Below, piece after piece: positions 1 through 10,961 of a stretch of DNA of 64,000 nucleotides. The position numbers and the translations under genes were made by a program. The notes beneath the pieces are model-generated. The model worked only from the letters and a program-made list of their open reading frames with translations, was not told the origin of the DNA and did not search any database. Source of the DNA: Schistosoma haematobium (taxonomy: Eukaryota; Platyhelminthes; Trematoda; Strigeidida; Schistosomatidae). The stretch spans positions 79,412,364 through 79,476,363 of the forward strand of contig NC_067196.1 of assembly GCF_000699445.3 (NCBI RefSeq). Reading direction: 5' to 3'. Each line of letters starts with the position of its first letter. The stretch's first letter is position 1.

Positions 1-1064
1 TGATGGTATTTCTTTAGACCGAGAACCTCTTGACACGTTGAAGTTAATGCTTCTTTGATACTTTTCCAGTTGTCCTCCATAGTATTTTCTTCTTCCTTCA
101 GTAGATCCTGTAAGGCTTGGAACCTGTTGTTGAGAGCTATCTTGAATTCACTGAGTTTGTCAGTATCTCGAAGGAAGGCTGTATTGAACATTTGTAGTGC
201 TGTTTGTCCAGTTTTCCAGTTCTTCTTTACCTTTAGTTTTAAATTGGCCACAACAAGATGGTGATCCGAAGCTATGTCAGCTCTTCTCTCGGCTCTCATA
301 TCTTCCATTGTTCTTAGAAATTTTTTATTGGTGCAAATATGATCTATCTGGTTCTTTGTAGTGTGGTCCGGTGAGATCCATGTAGCCTTGTGTATACATT
401 TGTGTGGAAATATTGTGCCTCTTATGACCAATTTGTTGAATGCACACAGATTTGCAAATCTTTCTCCATTTTCATTTTTCTGTCCCAGTCCATGTCGTCC
501 CATAATATCTTCATATCCAGTGTTGTCTATTCCGACTTTGGCATTTAGATATCCCATTAGAATGGTGAGGCCCTTTCTTGGGCATTTCTCTATGATTGAC
601 TGCAGCCGCTCGTAGAACTGATCTTTAATTCCGTCGTTGCTATCATTGGTGGGTGCATAACATTGGATAATATTCATTAAGATCCCCTCCTTCTTTGTTT
701 TGAATGATACTTTGATGATTCTGGATCCGTGAAATTCCCATCCTACAAGTGCATTTCGTGCTACTTTAGACAGCATAAGAGCGACTCCCTGAGTGTGTGG
801 AGCATTGTCCTCTTCGTGACCGGAGTATAGCAGCATCTCTCCCGTAGCTAGCCTTTTCTGTCCAGCTTGGGTCCAGTGGGTTTCGCTGATTCCCAGTACT
901 GCCAAGTTGTATCTCCTCATTTCCATTGCTATTTGACTGGTCTTCCCGGTTTCCCACATTGTTCGAACGTTCCATGTACCTATAAAAATTTTTGCTCTGG
1001 TTGTTAGAAGGGGCATCGGCCTCGTGGCTTCCGAAGGAATTCGGCTTTCACCATGAAGCGTCAT
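1..1064 (-). CDS. RTE-clade non-LTR retrotransposon ORF, N-terminal endonuclease domain (partial, runs off the window)
   Basis: Reading the minus strand from the ATG at 1064-1062, a single frame stays open to the window edge (354 codons). It encodes an apurinic-like (APE/exonuclease III fold) endonuclease, which in RTE elements nicks target DNA to prime reverse transcription. Visible motifs: WNVR (residues 31-34), ETHW (61-64, catalytic Glu), YAPT (136-139), a GDFNA-equivalent (171-175), QIDHI (239-243) and SDHH (266-269, terminal catalytic Asp-His). The GDFNA motif reads GYLNA, so the catalytic Asp is replaced by Tyr and this copy is probably nuclease-dead despite its long open frame. A linker towards the reverse transcriptase follows. 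The start was chosen because the upstream leader matches the noncoding 5' end of the short derivative at 41792-42029. Family assignment is strong; activity is doubtful. Confidence 0.88.
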   Translation of the reverse strand, partial: MTLHGESRIPSEATRPMPLLTTRAKIFIGTWNVRTMWETGKTSQIAMEMRRYNLAVLGISETHWTQAGQKRLATGEMLLYSGHEEDNAPHTQGVALMLSKVARNALVGWEFHGSRIIKVSFKTKKEGILMNIIQCYAPTNDSNDGIKDQFYERLQSIIEKCPRKGLTILMGYLNAKVGIDNTGYEDIMGRHGLGQKNENGERFANLCAFNKLVIRGTIFPHKCIHKATWISPDHTTKNQIDHICTNKKFLRTMEDMRAERRADIASDHHLVVANLKLKVKKNWKTGQTALQMFNTAFLRDTDKLSEFKIALNNRFQALQDLLKEEENTMEDNWKSIKEALTSTCQEVLGLKKYH

Positions 1065-1248
1065 AATTCTTCTAAATGAAGACCTTCTAACTCCCAGGAC
1101 AGAGTTAAAATGGTTTGGATTATTTTTTCTGGTAAGCGTTTTTTTAGCGAGTTAGTTTTCTACGGGATGGGGGCGCTAACCCCATGCCCAACCCTCCTCC
1201 TTTACCCGGGCTTGGGACCGGCAGCAACCCTATAAGAGCCACAGGCGG
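1065..1248 (-). mobile_element. RTE element 5' leader
   Basis: This noncoding leader of the RTE copy is collinear with the first ~170 bp of the TSD-flanked short RTE derivative at 41792-42029 (shared stretch around GGTTGGGCATGGGGTTAGCG). The comparison places the 5' end of this copy near 1248, so it is probably full length at its 5' end. Confidence 0.75.
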
Positions 1249-1339
1249 AGTTAGATTCATAGTAGTAGAAGATAAAAAAGAAAAACGCTGTTTTAGGGAA
1301 TTTAGCACGAAAACTAGGAAGTACCGAACAACTCAGTGA

Positions 1340-1560
1340 TTCTCTTCTCCGCAGTGAGCATCTACAATCCCGCACGTTGGGCTGGAACCCAGGATCTTCG
1401 GTTTGACGCGCAAACGCTTGAACACTAGATCACTGAGCCGACCGGCATCCAACGGAGTTGATATCTAAATTCAACCAACCCATGATATTTTGCGACAGCC
1501 CACTAGTGTCTTCAGTGAGTAACTGCCTTACAACAGACACTGCTGATCTCCACTGGTCAC
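1340..1560 (-). mobile_element. tRNA-headed SINE fragment
   Basis: On the minus strand a tRNA-like head runs over about 1450-1380, with an A-box-like GGCTCAGTG and a B-box-like GGGTTCCAGCC. The flanking body (GGATGCCGG and the ACTAGTGAGTGG-type text) recurs at 28000-28250 and 34780-35010. It belongs to the SINE-like family described at 24338-24643. No intact ribozyme is visible here. Confidence 0.6.
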
Positions 1561-1620
1561 GGCTTTTCACTAGAATTACAGGAACTCCATCTTGAATCCA
1601 CTCACTAGTGAGCTCATGAT

Positions 1621-2748
1621 AATTATCAGTATAGGGTTGTGGAGATTACTGAGTTTAGATTGATATAATAAATGGATCAGTGATAGACTTTTTAACACAA
1701 TCGTAGTATATTGATTGTTTGAATTCGTTTCAGCCTGTCTGATGTCATGCCATTTCAAATAACTATATAAGGAACGTTTATAAGTCTATCATTGAGAAGT
1801 ATTTATATCAAACTCTTTCTTAATGATACCCTTTTGGAACGAAGGATGTGAAAGTGATGGGACTCATAATTTCATATAAAAAAAACCTGTAATCCACTAA
1901 AACTTGCTGAAATCTTATTGATTTAATGTAACGGAAAGGTCTGATGATTTAGATGAATAAGAACACTTGAGTAACCTGTGGGTCGAAAGATCTGTTAATG
2001 CATAGGTTACTCTTGTGAAAAAATTCTTTTTTGATGATTTAAATAAAAAAAATTATGGGATATTGATAAGCTTCATAACATTTCATAAGCTTCTTCCACT
2101 GTGGGGAGCTTTACTAACTAGACACAGGACACGTGCAGCTAGTAAAATAATTAATAAGAATCTGTCCTTATTTTCATGTTATGTAATAATTGCGTTAAAC
2201 TAATGAACCAAATTTCACGTTGTTGATATTATAATATAGAGAACCACTAATTCACTAATAGCAAACCTGTAAGACAAACCAGAGATTATGATTAGCAGCT
2301 TGTTAAATTTCTAGTAGGGCTGCATGGTTTGAAAACCGCTAAAGTTGACATAGATATTTACAATCTTTATAGTTGTTACACAAATTAAGATGGGAAACAT
2401 CCCCAAATCTTTAAAATTTTATTTAAAGTGGTTATCTTAGTTGCTAGTTTATTCATAAATTATACATAAATTCGATTAAGTAATAGATTATGTAATGTAA
2501 TTGGAAAATAATTACAGGATACACAAATTTACAGATACTATCAGTTTTATACGAAAAAGGAATGTAATATGTTTAAAAAATAAAGGGTAGATTGATTGAA
2601 ATGATGTGATAGATGATTTTTTAAGATTGAATATGAATAAATGTTGTGCTGAAACTTACACTAATCAATTGAGTCTTTTGCGTAAGTTGTTCATTATCAC
2701 TACTGACATAATGTGAGGTAGCTCGCTTTAAGTGTTTACGTGTCACCA
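1621..2748. other. AT-rich noncoding, nothing recognised
   Basis: Only a short SINE-end scrap (about 1625-1690, CAGTATAGGGTTGTGGAGAT) is recognisable. The small open frames are not protein-like. Confidence 0.6.
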
Positions 2749-3345
2749 ATACTTACTTACTTACGCCTGTTACTCCTAATGGAGCATAGGCCACCGACCA
2801 GCACTCTCCAACCCACTCTGTCCTGAGCCTTCTTTTCTAGTTCCATCCAATTCTTGTTCATTTTGCTCATGTCTGTCTCCATTTCTCGCCGTAATGTGTT
2901 CTTTGGTCTTCCTCTCCTCCTCCTCCTCCTCTTCCTTTGGCCTTGAGGATTCCATGTGAGGGCTTGTCTTGTGACGCAGTTGGGTGCTTTCCTCAATGTG
3001 TGTCCAATCCACTTCCAGCGCTTCCTGAATTCTTCCTCCACTGTGATCTGGTTTGTTCTCTCCCACAGTAGGTTGTTGCTAATAGTGTCCGGTCAACGGA
3101 TCCAAAGTATTTTGCGTAAACAACTGTTAATAAACACCTGTATTTTCTGGATGATGGCTTTCGTAGTTCTCCAGGTTTCTGACCCATACAGTAGAACTGT
3201 CTTGACATTTGTATTGAAAACCCTGACCTTGGTGTTGGTTGAAAGATTCTACATCTTCCACAGCCTCTACACCAAGTGTGATTGGTTTAGTTGGTGTTCT
3301 CCGTGTTGTATTTGAAGCTCTTGCTTCCCTCCCCCTTGACAAACC
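2749..3345 (-). pseudogene. RTE element, 3' end of reverse-transcriptase ORF
   Basis: The minus strand encodes the conserved C-terminal part of RTE-type ORFs, including [19 protein letters not shown] and [10 protein letters not shown], ending with the simple tail (TAAG)n at 2749-2760. Three lesions are visible: a TGA in frame near 3091 where the copy at 47769 reads His-Trp-Ser-Asp, an in-frame loss of about 40 residues near 3245 (EDVES joins straight to the STNTKVRVFNTN-equivalent), and an Arg-codon expansion at about 2915-2935. The terminal stop codon is the first TAA of the tail, so there is essentially no 3' UTR. 5'-truncated, dead copy. Confidence 0.85.
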
Positions 3346-3774
3346 AGAAGATTTTACAAACTTTTAGTCAGTTTAAAAATAAAAATATGAAGACTGAATA
3401 GAAGTGCTTTCGTCTGTTCTTGTTAATTATAAGTAAATTTAACGTGAATTTAGTTATAAAAATATTCGACGTAAAATAAATTAAACATTAAAAACTGTTG
3501 GAGAGAGAACAAAATAAAATAAATTAAACCTAGAAATTGATAACAACAGCGGGAAACTAGTATTTGCAATAGAAATTCATGATACTTTTGATGTAAGTAA
3601 GAAGATAAAAACTGATGACTAATTAAAATGTTATTCACCCTCAACAAGTTACTAATGAAATACACGCATTCATGTACAGATTCAACTCATAGTCAATGAT
3701 TATCATGTATAACAAAATATAATGACAACATAAAGATAGATTTTGCATTTAATTAAAACAAACAGATATATCAT
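3346..3774. other. AT-rich noncoding, nothing recognised
   Basis: No coding signal, repeat family or regulatory motif recognised. Confidence 0.5.
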
Positions 3775-4270
3775 AGGCGAAGATGGATGATAACTAGCAG
3801 GGGAATCCAGAACACGCATTTCCTCTCATTTTGGATTTGTCAGTTGGATGTACCTGCATCCCAAAGTTAATGTTCACTCCGTGACTCGAAATTAATACCG
3901 TTCGCTTCAAACGCCATCGCGCCATCCACTTGCCTACTGAGTGCTGAAAGCCACCTGCTTGTATAATGGGGTGAAGTTTAAATTCAGTTGTTGTTGTTTA
4001 CTTGTATCTTCCCATTGTTGGTTAGAACTGCAATTGATCAGTCTCATGTTATCATATGGGCATCCTATGCGGACTACCTCGATATTGACCTAATTCACAA
4101 ACATTCTAAGTAAAGATGAATGTTAGCTAGCAATGAAATCCAGGATACGCATTTCGTCCTATTTAAAACAATATCAAGGCAATCTTCACAATATACGCAT
4201 ATACCAATAACAGAATGATCAATTTCAGTCTTAAACAACAATGAGAAAATACAAACAAACAATACTAAAT
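3775..4270 (-). mobile_element. Sm-alpha-like SINE with hammerhead remnant
   Basis: The minus strand carries a decayed hammerhead (3802-3853; core box CTGACAA instead of CTGANGA). The body matches the copies at 23281, 58441 and 60226. The tRNA-like head lies at about 3880-3960. The right part (about 4190-4270) is an inverted copy of the left arm (about 3960-4085), with a second partial ribozyme 3' half at 4128-4170. Pol III transcription is expected for the family (Sm-alpha, tRNA-derived); activity of this copy is unlikely. Confidence 0.7.
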
Positions 4271-4369
4271 GAATTCAAATATATTATATTTTGTTAAATA
4301 AATATCAACTAGACCACTGAGCCGACATCCAATGGTGTTAATGTCTAACTTCAACCAATCCACGAAGTT

Positions 4370-4505
4370 GCACCACCGTATACCATACTAGGACGAAACG
4401 GCCGTCCAGTGCTTCCAGGTTTTTCATGGTGGTCTAGCTTCAATTGACTCATGATTTCCACCAGTGAAATTTCTAAAATCTCTACAAACCCCTTCTGAAA
4501 ATAAG
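4370..4505 (+). mobile_element. Ribozyme-SINE, 3' half
   Basis: Contains the ribozyme 3' half ACTAGGACGAAAC, cleavage-site context GTCCAGTGC and the family body (TGGTCTAGCTTCAATTGACT), ending in the terminal extension CCCCTTCTGA. The ribozyme 5' box is replaced by unrelated text, so it cannot fold. Confidence 0.7.
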
Positions 4506-5306
4506 TATCATTCTGTAATTAATATTAGAGAAAATATTATACTCGATAAATATCACATAGGGATAAATTATAATCCTGCACATTATTATTCTGTACTAAG
4601 ATTAAATATTTTAAATAATAATCCCATTATTCAATAAATTATTAAAAAGAAGTATCTTTGCTCATGTAGGTCAATTAAAAGTGCCTTTAGCAGTATTTTG
4701 TTCTTTTTTTCCTTTCTTCTTTTTTTCTTTTTTTTAAAATACTTCGAAGTGATCCTCTCAATCGATTACTTATTTATCCAATTAAATATAATCACATTAA
4801 ATTGAAAAGAATTAAAAATTAAAACTATTTAATATGAATAGAAGTTTTTTTATTTTTAAGAAAAAGAAAAGAAAAAAAGAGCAAACAGCAGAGAAAAGTT
4901 TAAAAATTTGTTTTGTCTTTGTTTTTTTTTAATACAATAAAGCAACTTGACTATATTCTTAAAGTTTTATGTAAGTGTTCAATATGTAAATTTTGTTTAA
5001 ATCTAATTTAAACTATTCACGTTCTTCTACTGTCAAGGAGACATAAAATTAAAATCATAAAAAAAAAGTAAAAATACAAAAAAAAGATTTTTTTATTTTC
5101 TAGTATGAACTACATCATCAGCCTAAGGGTTTTTTTTCTAAATTTTAATTAATCAGTAAAAAGGGGTAAATATATGTATATATATGTGTTGTTAAAGAAA
5201 TATTCAATAAATGGAACAGTAGTAAGATACCAGTAACAAAAGTACATTTCATTTGAAACAACTACCTATTTTTTTTGTTGATAGTTTGGAATTCTTTTTT
5301 ATCTTG
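4506..5306. other. Low-complexity A/T-rich noncoding
   Basis: Homopurine and homopyrimidine runs, with no coding or family signal recognised. Confidence 0.5.
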
Positions 5307-5310
5307 AAAG

Positions 5311-5588
5311 TGTGGTGTGCTACTTATATTGACATAAGTAATATATGATGTTAGTCAGGAACAGAATGCCTGGCAGCAGAGAAACAAGAGGATTGAACAG
5401 TAAAGAATGGAAACAAAATGCAATTTGTATGAAAATGCAAGAACAATGAAGTTTGAGTCATTTTAAGACAATTGATGGACATTTTGCAATTTGAGCATTT
5501 ACTATATGATTGTTCGATTTTAGTAACAAGTTCTGTAATTTTATGTTAAATACATTCGATTGTCCCCACTGGTGTTCTGATCACTACG
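5311..5588 (+). repeat. Solo LTR, family A (copy 1)
   Basis: A ~280-bp unit starting TGTGGTG and ending CACTACG, flanked by the 4-bp direct repeat AAAG (5307-5310 and 5589-5592). Copies at 25631 and 46529 have the same ends and their own 4-bp duplications, the behaviour of a solo LTR of a Gypsy-like element. No internal retroelement sequence is attached. Orientation is arbitrary. Confidence 0.72.
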
Positions 5589-5815
5589 AAAGTATTTGTC
5601 TGTTATTCGAATATTAGCTTACAATTATTTCACTTATAGAATATCACATTTAATGTTGATGAATAGGTTATTCTGTTGTAGAGATCTGCATAACTCTAAG
5701 TTATTTATTTTTCAATAACTAAAGTGCTGTACTAACATTTTTTCTTTTTCTAATTTATCTTAACTAATTAATATTGATATGTGAGTGGGATTATTATGGG
5801 ACATTATATTGGATA

Positions 5816-6025
5816 TAATAGTAATTTTAATAGTTGAGATCATGAGTCAATTGAAGATAGAGCATCATGGAAAACTTGGAAGCACTGGACGGCTGTTTCG
5901 TCCTACTGTGAGATGTGGATGCGCACTGCTGAGGGGTCCCTTACTAGAACGAAACGGTCGTCCAGTTCTCCCGGGTTTTTCATGGTGGCCTAGCTTCAAT
6001 TGACTCACGATCTCAACTATTATAA
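5816..6025. mobile_element. Ribozyme-SINE inverted pair
   Basis: A minus-strand 3' half (about 5823-5908) faces a plus-strand copy (about 5912-6022), forming a long imperfect palindrome. The plus copy has a hammerhead layout at 5923-5967 (CACTG and CAGTT arms, GAAAC box) but the core box reads CTGAGGG and stem II has a mismatch, so it is probably inactive. Confidence 0.75.
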
Positions 6026-6159
6026 TTAATATTGTTTAGATAATCACTGTTTCCACTCATGAATTTTTTTATAAAGTCTATAAATAATTGTCGTTTTAAA
6101 TATTGTTAATTCAAATGGACACTACATTAGAATAATACATAAGAACAACCTTGCACATT

Positions 6160-6310
6160 TGATCGAATAGTTTCACAGTACTTGGGCGCCGAGTTAATGT
6201 GAGACATTAAAGAGGAATAACATATATTTGTAAAATCTCAGCTAATGAATTTTAAGTAAATCCAACGTTTCGCCTGGTAATCTGGTCCATGTTCTTTAAA
6301 GGAAATACAT
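6160..6310 (-). repeat. Dispersed repeat, GGCGAAACG family (copy 1)
   Basis: Shares with 12345-12480 and 53335-53580 the minus-strand text CCAGATTACCAGGCGAAACG and a conserved flank around TTAATGTGAGACATTAAAG. The GCGAAACG box following a possible stem (CTTGG/CCAGG in the family) hints at a Penelope-type hammerhead relic. Function not established. Confidence 0.55.
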
Positions 6311-7100
6311 TCTCATATTAGTCGATATAATTTTTCTACAGTCTGCTCTCTAAAAACAATATTTATTTTAATAGAAAGTACATAATATCGATATTACATT
6401 ATCTAACATATATTCGATCAAATAAAAAAATGGTTATAAAGACATGTCTAGCTGAAAATATTCAAAGCTGAAACGAAAAGACGACTAATCGACATTCTAC
6501 AAAAATCTGTTATTTCTTTACAATCTTTACAAATAAAACCTTTTCCCAGAAGGAATTTGTTGCATACGTTTACTATTTTCTACCATATCCAAACATTAGT
6601 TTTAGCATGATAATGCCTTACTGTCAAAATTATTAAGAAAGTCAATCACTAACTCAATTTCAAAGCATCACATCAAGTCTGGTCACGTTGCTCTATCGGA
6701 CTCCAGTTTAAAATTCATCTTTAAATTTGAATTGACTGGCGTAAATGGAATGTAAATTAGAAAGGTGTATAGTGAACAGACTTTAGTGATCCACCGACTG
6801 AAGACTGACCTCTGTGTAAATTAATAATATGTAAAATATTTCATTTTACAGTCAGCCTAACTCATATCTCTATATCTTATTTCTAATAACCTATCAATAC
6901 CATTCGTCTGTTATTGTTTCATAATTACCAACTAGCAATTACTTCGATATCCATCAACTTTTTTCTTCATACCCATTAAGTGAACAAATATCACTCATTT
7001 ACAAACTACCTTCAACTTGATATTTCTTATATTTGACGCTGGACGATTACACAACTTCTTTTCAGCAATGTAATGAAATCATGATCCGATCTATATTGAG
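6311..7100. other. AT-rich noncoding, nothing recognised
   Basis: No exon, repeat family or motif recognised. Confidence 0.5.
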
Positions 7101-7262
7101 CAACCATTGAAAGCCTGAAAACATCACATAGGTGTTTCGTTCTAGTATGAAACTACATAACACTGCGCACATGTGACTCTGAACTCAGGGATCTAAACCG
7201 CTCACACACAACAGCACATAACCACTAGACCACTGAGACGACATAAAACTGTGTTAATGTCC
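7101..7262 (-). mobile_element. Ribozyme-SINE fragment
   Basis: Minus-strand remnant of the tRNA-headed family: the complement of CACTAGACCACTGAG (A-box side) and degraded ribozyme text (TTTCGTTCTAGTATGAAACT). Too decayed to fold. Confidence 0.5.
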
Positions 7263-7794
7263 AACTGCTTTCCCATATATAAATTTCCAGAACAATTTAT
7301 ATCGTTATATCACTTTGTTTTTGATAAGCATATTAAAATACTTTATACCTTTTTCTCTCATGTTAGAATATTATATGTAGAGATTTGCCATAAATACGAC
7401 TGTATAGCTAAAATAAATGATATTGTCGGATATTTTTCCTTGAGTTACAGTTAATTCTTCTAAATCAAACAATTGGTTTAGCTTCATACTACATACTGAT
7501 AATTAAACGAAAATGTTTGTTGAATGTCAAAAGGCCAACCATGAGATTTTGTTACGTTCGTCTATTGTCACACATATTTGTTAAAGTTAGACACAAGGAA
7601 ATTTTTAGATATTTTCTGATCTACCTGGAAATGTATATTCAATCCTAAATTTTTTAAAGACGTTTCGTTGGATCTTTTCTTACGAAGATATCGAAGTAAA
7701 TTACTTCGCCAATCAACTTATATCGAGCTCAGATAATCAAATTTCATATTTTATATCATATATTATCATTATATTATACTATATATTATGACAA

Positions 7795-7928
7795 AAATCC
7801 TGCGACCGGGATTGTGGATGTGCACTGCTGATTAGTCCTATACTAGGACGAAACAGACGTCCAGTGATTTCAGGTTTTCCATTGACTCATGAGTCCAACT
7901 ATTAAATTACTATAATATCCACAAAACC
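7795..7928 (+). mobile_element. Ribozyme-SINE with near-intact hammerhead
   Basis: Hammerhead layout at 7823-7866: stem I CACTG/CAGTG is perfect, stem II GTCC/GGAC is perfect, and the GAAA box and GTC cleavage triplet are present. The core box reads CTGATTA, so the conserved G8 is T. The unit ends in the family extension (CCCCTTTCTGA). Confidence 0.75.
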
Positions 7929-8421
7929 CCTTTCTGATTATAGAAACGTAAAGCTTGGTCAACTGCTCTTAGGCTTTTTTTATTACTTAAATTATTTCCT
8001 GACAAGCTGTCTAGTAGTAAGATTTTGTGTTTAACTTGGTGTGCGCCGACTACAACTTTGGTTTCTTTTACAACAAAAATGAGAGTTGATGTCATTTTAT
8101 TGTAGTTTACAAGTTTTCTGATTAATTATTTTCATCCATTTTCTAATTTCTTTTCATCTGTATCAATATTTTTACCCTACTTGGTTTTTATTGTTCAAGA
8201 GATCCCATAAAGTTCTAGAACGTTTGGATTAGAAAACATAAAATGCCATATCAATTCTTTGTTTTCATCAGGATAATAGTTTGATGATCTAACTGGAGAT
8301 TTTTTGTAGTCTTGACGACTCTCACTGAAACGTTTGATCCGCTACAAGGAGCTGTAATTTTTAATTCATTATTTTCATAAGTCACAATGAACAGTTCACA
8401 AATATTTTAAGATTGTGTTCT

Positions 8422-8598
8422 TTGATGGAGTTTTGTTCTCTGAGCTGGATAGGTTGGTCGTAGAGCGTTCATCGTTCTTCTGAACGACACCATCAGATTA
8501 AACTTTAGGTAGAAAGCTCCACGACCAAACCATTCAGCACAAAGAACAAAACTCCATCAAAATCATCCACCTGAGCTACAAATCTTCTACACCATCTC
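8422..8598. mobile_element. Penelope-like element terminal inverted pair with 13-bp TSD
   Basis: A minus-strand arm (8422-8515) and a plus-strand arm (about 8510-8598) of the same Penelope 3' end meet head to head. The pair is flanked by 13-bp direct repeats (8409-8421 and 8599-8611) that differ at one position. The right arm carries a ~36-nt extension (CATCCACCTGAGCTAC onward) missing from the left arm. The minus arm keeps a hammerhead layout with core box CTGATGG and a damaged GAAA box. Confidence 0.78.
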
Positions 8599-8611
8599 AA
8601 GATTGTGCTCT

Positions 8612-9979
8612 CAATTTTCACCAAACATTTAATATCCAGTCATGTAATTATGTATATATTACCTTTGATATTTTATTTATCCCAATATATTTGTAAAAAA
8701 TGTCTGTCTTATCAACATATGAAACTATGGTTGTTGAGTACGAATCCAAATAACTAAATATAATTAACGAATATTTAATGAAATGTAACAGAAATATTTT
8801 GTATTATTATTTTGATATTTGCTTTATCACTTTTAGGCGAAGTATATATACATTAACAAGCTTCTGTCTATTTCGTGCATATTCATTCCGTGTGCTTAAC
8901 CCACATATATACAACATGTATGAACAAATAACTATATACATATATATATATATGTACAGGCATCTATCCACAATAATCTATTCATCTCCTTATTTTCCAA
9001 ATCTGAACATTTTAAAACAGTAGGAACTACTGATTTTTACTTTCTCCCCTTTTCAGACCTTTTTCTTTTTATCAAATTAGGAGATACTAATATAAATCCA
9101 CACTAATTTAACCTATTCATAGAAAATCGAATAAATCTATGAAATTCTGAGAGAAAGGGAAGGATTTAACATTCTTTTATAGAGTCATTTTTCAGGCTAT
9201 TGTTATTCTATTGAATACTATTAATCAGTATATTAAGACTATGAAGAAAAGGGTTAGAGAAAATCTACTAAAACAACCAACCATATCTAACTATTATAAT
9301 AGTTAAAGCAAACAAGTGAAAACAGATAACCAGCAAGGAAAAAAAAGGTGGTTATATTAGCTTGATAAACTTTCCCCTATATATCCTTGTCTAATTTAAA
9401 GCTTATTTATTGGAAGAAATTCTATGTTATCATAGCTTAGAATGTAATAAACGTTGTCTACAAATTTCAATTTTCTTCTTTTTTTTGTCTGTATATACCT
9501 AAATCCATAGATGTTTTTATTCTATATTCAAGCACCTTAGAAAATGTCTTATAAAAGTTCAGTTTATGTTTGTTAAAGATTTAAAGAAAAGAAAAAAAAC
9601 AATAATCCAATGTTTCTTGATGTTTATTGGCCTATGAATGGAATGAAAGTAAATCTGTCCTATTTTCATAAAGTTTTCTATGGTTAAGTGGAATAATATT
9701 CTTTTTTTTTGGTTTCTCAAAATTCTCATTTAGTTACTAACATTATTTATATCTATTCATTATCATTGGTAATTGAATCCTGTGAACTATGTTATCTGGA
9801 GACGATAATGTAAGTGTATTATTATCAATAATGGCTTTATTGGATATTATATTTTGGTACAAGATAGAATTCTCAGGACAAAGAATTTCGACAAGTTTCT
9901 TACACAAAAAAACCCAAAAAATCTGTAACTGTACAACATTTCGAATTAGAAACATGTTTAAGAATATAGGTTATTGACT
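8612..9979. other. AT-rich noncoding
   Basis: Contains a short TA microsatellite near 8937-8953 and no recognisable gene or repeat family. Confidence 0.5.
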
Positions 9980-9988
9980 AGATTAACT

Positions 9989-10543
9989 CTAACAAACTTT
10001 GTCACAGAGTATACTTGCTAAGTAAGGTATTATAGGACTTTTATACTTTTGCTTGCGTGCATGGATTTTCATGTAGTTACGTCTTGTTCTACCAGAAGAT
10101 ATACAAGGAGAAAGATATAAGTGAAGGGGACGGTTAGTATCTGGTAAGATAACACCTACAATGAGTTTGAATGACTTTAAATGTCTATCCACAACCATAT
10201 TAATTATGACCTCGAAAGATTCACCATACACCTTGCTAACTGCCTTCAACACTCTCCGCAATACAGCAAAGTCTTTTCTCAAGAGCCCGGGAAAGAATAA
10301 TGGAGAACAGTAAAGAATAATAGGTAATATGCAAGAACTGACAAATTGTAAGAGTAAATGACGAGTAATCCCAAGAGCACGCAATCTCTTTATGTAGTAG
10401 GTCAGACGGAAAACCTTCTTTGATAACAATAAAACGTGGGAAGACCAAGATAGATCAGAGGAAAAGGTAACACCAAGATAATTGACCTTCGATACTGTGT
10501 TTATCAATGAGTCTCTAATGGTACAAACATTATAGAATTCCAA
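9989..10543 (-). pseudogene. CR1/Jockey-type non-LTR retrotransposon, C-terminal reverse-transcriptase tail
   Basis: An uninterrupted 184-residue frame resembles the region just after the polymerase core in CR1/Jockey-group elements: VNYLGVTFSSDLSW (about residues 21-34), a KK..RLTYYIKRLR segment, and LLLQFVSSCILPIILYCSP (about 63-82). The catalytic FADD-type motif and all upstream domains are missing, so it is a 5'-truncated copy ending at its natural stop. It is clearly distinct from the RTE copies in the window. Open frame retention over 555 nt suggests a fairly recent insertion. Its exact clade is uncertain. Confidence 0.75.
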
Positions 10544-10806
10544 AGTGTTGTATAGTTTATCTTATAATCAACAGTACACATTAGCCTCTTACATTTTAAT
10601 ATTATAATTAATTCTAGTCGGACTATTGAATTCTTGTAAGTAGTTTTCATTATAACCAAAAATCCGTTGAAATAAAAGATCATTCGAGTATAGCAGTAAA
10701 TCTTCTTATATTATAAACTGAGATTAAATTATCAAATCTTTTATTGATAGATATTGTAGTTTTTATATAAACAAAGCAATTAATATCAAAAAGTACTCTG
10801 TAATTA

Positions 10807-10961
10807 TCAGTGAAACTGAAGGCCCTAGGTTCGAATCCAACGAGCGGGATCGTGGAAGCGCACTGCCGAGGACTTGCATAATAGGACGAAACAGCTGTCT
10901 ATTACTTCCAGGTTCTCTAAATTATGGTTTAACATCAATCATTTCATGATCTCAATCAAAA
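10807..10961 (+). mobile_element. Ribozyme-SINE with perfect 12-bp TSD
   Basis: Flanked by ACTCTGTAATTA at 10795-10806 and 10962-10973. It begins with the family terminus TCAG, then the tRNA-like B box GGTTCGAATCC (10828-10838) and a damaged hammerhead (from 10861; core box CCGAGGA, GAAAC retained). Here the inverted left arm is reduced to the terminal TCAG. Confidence 0.8.
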
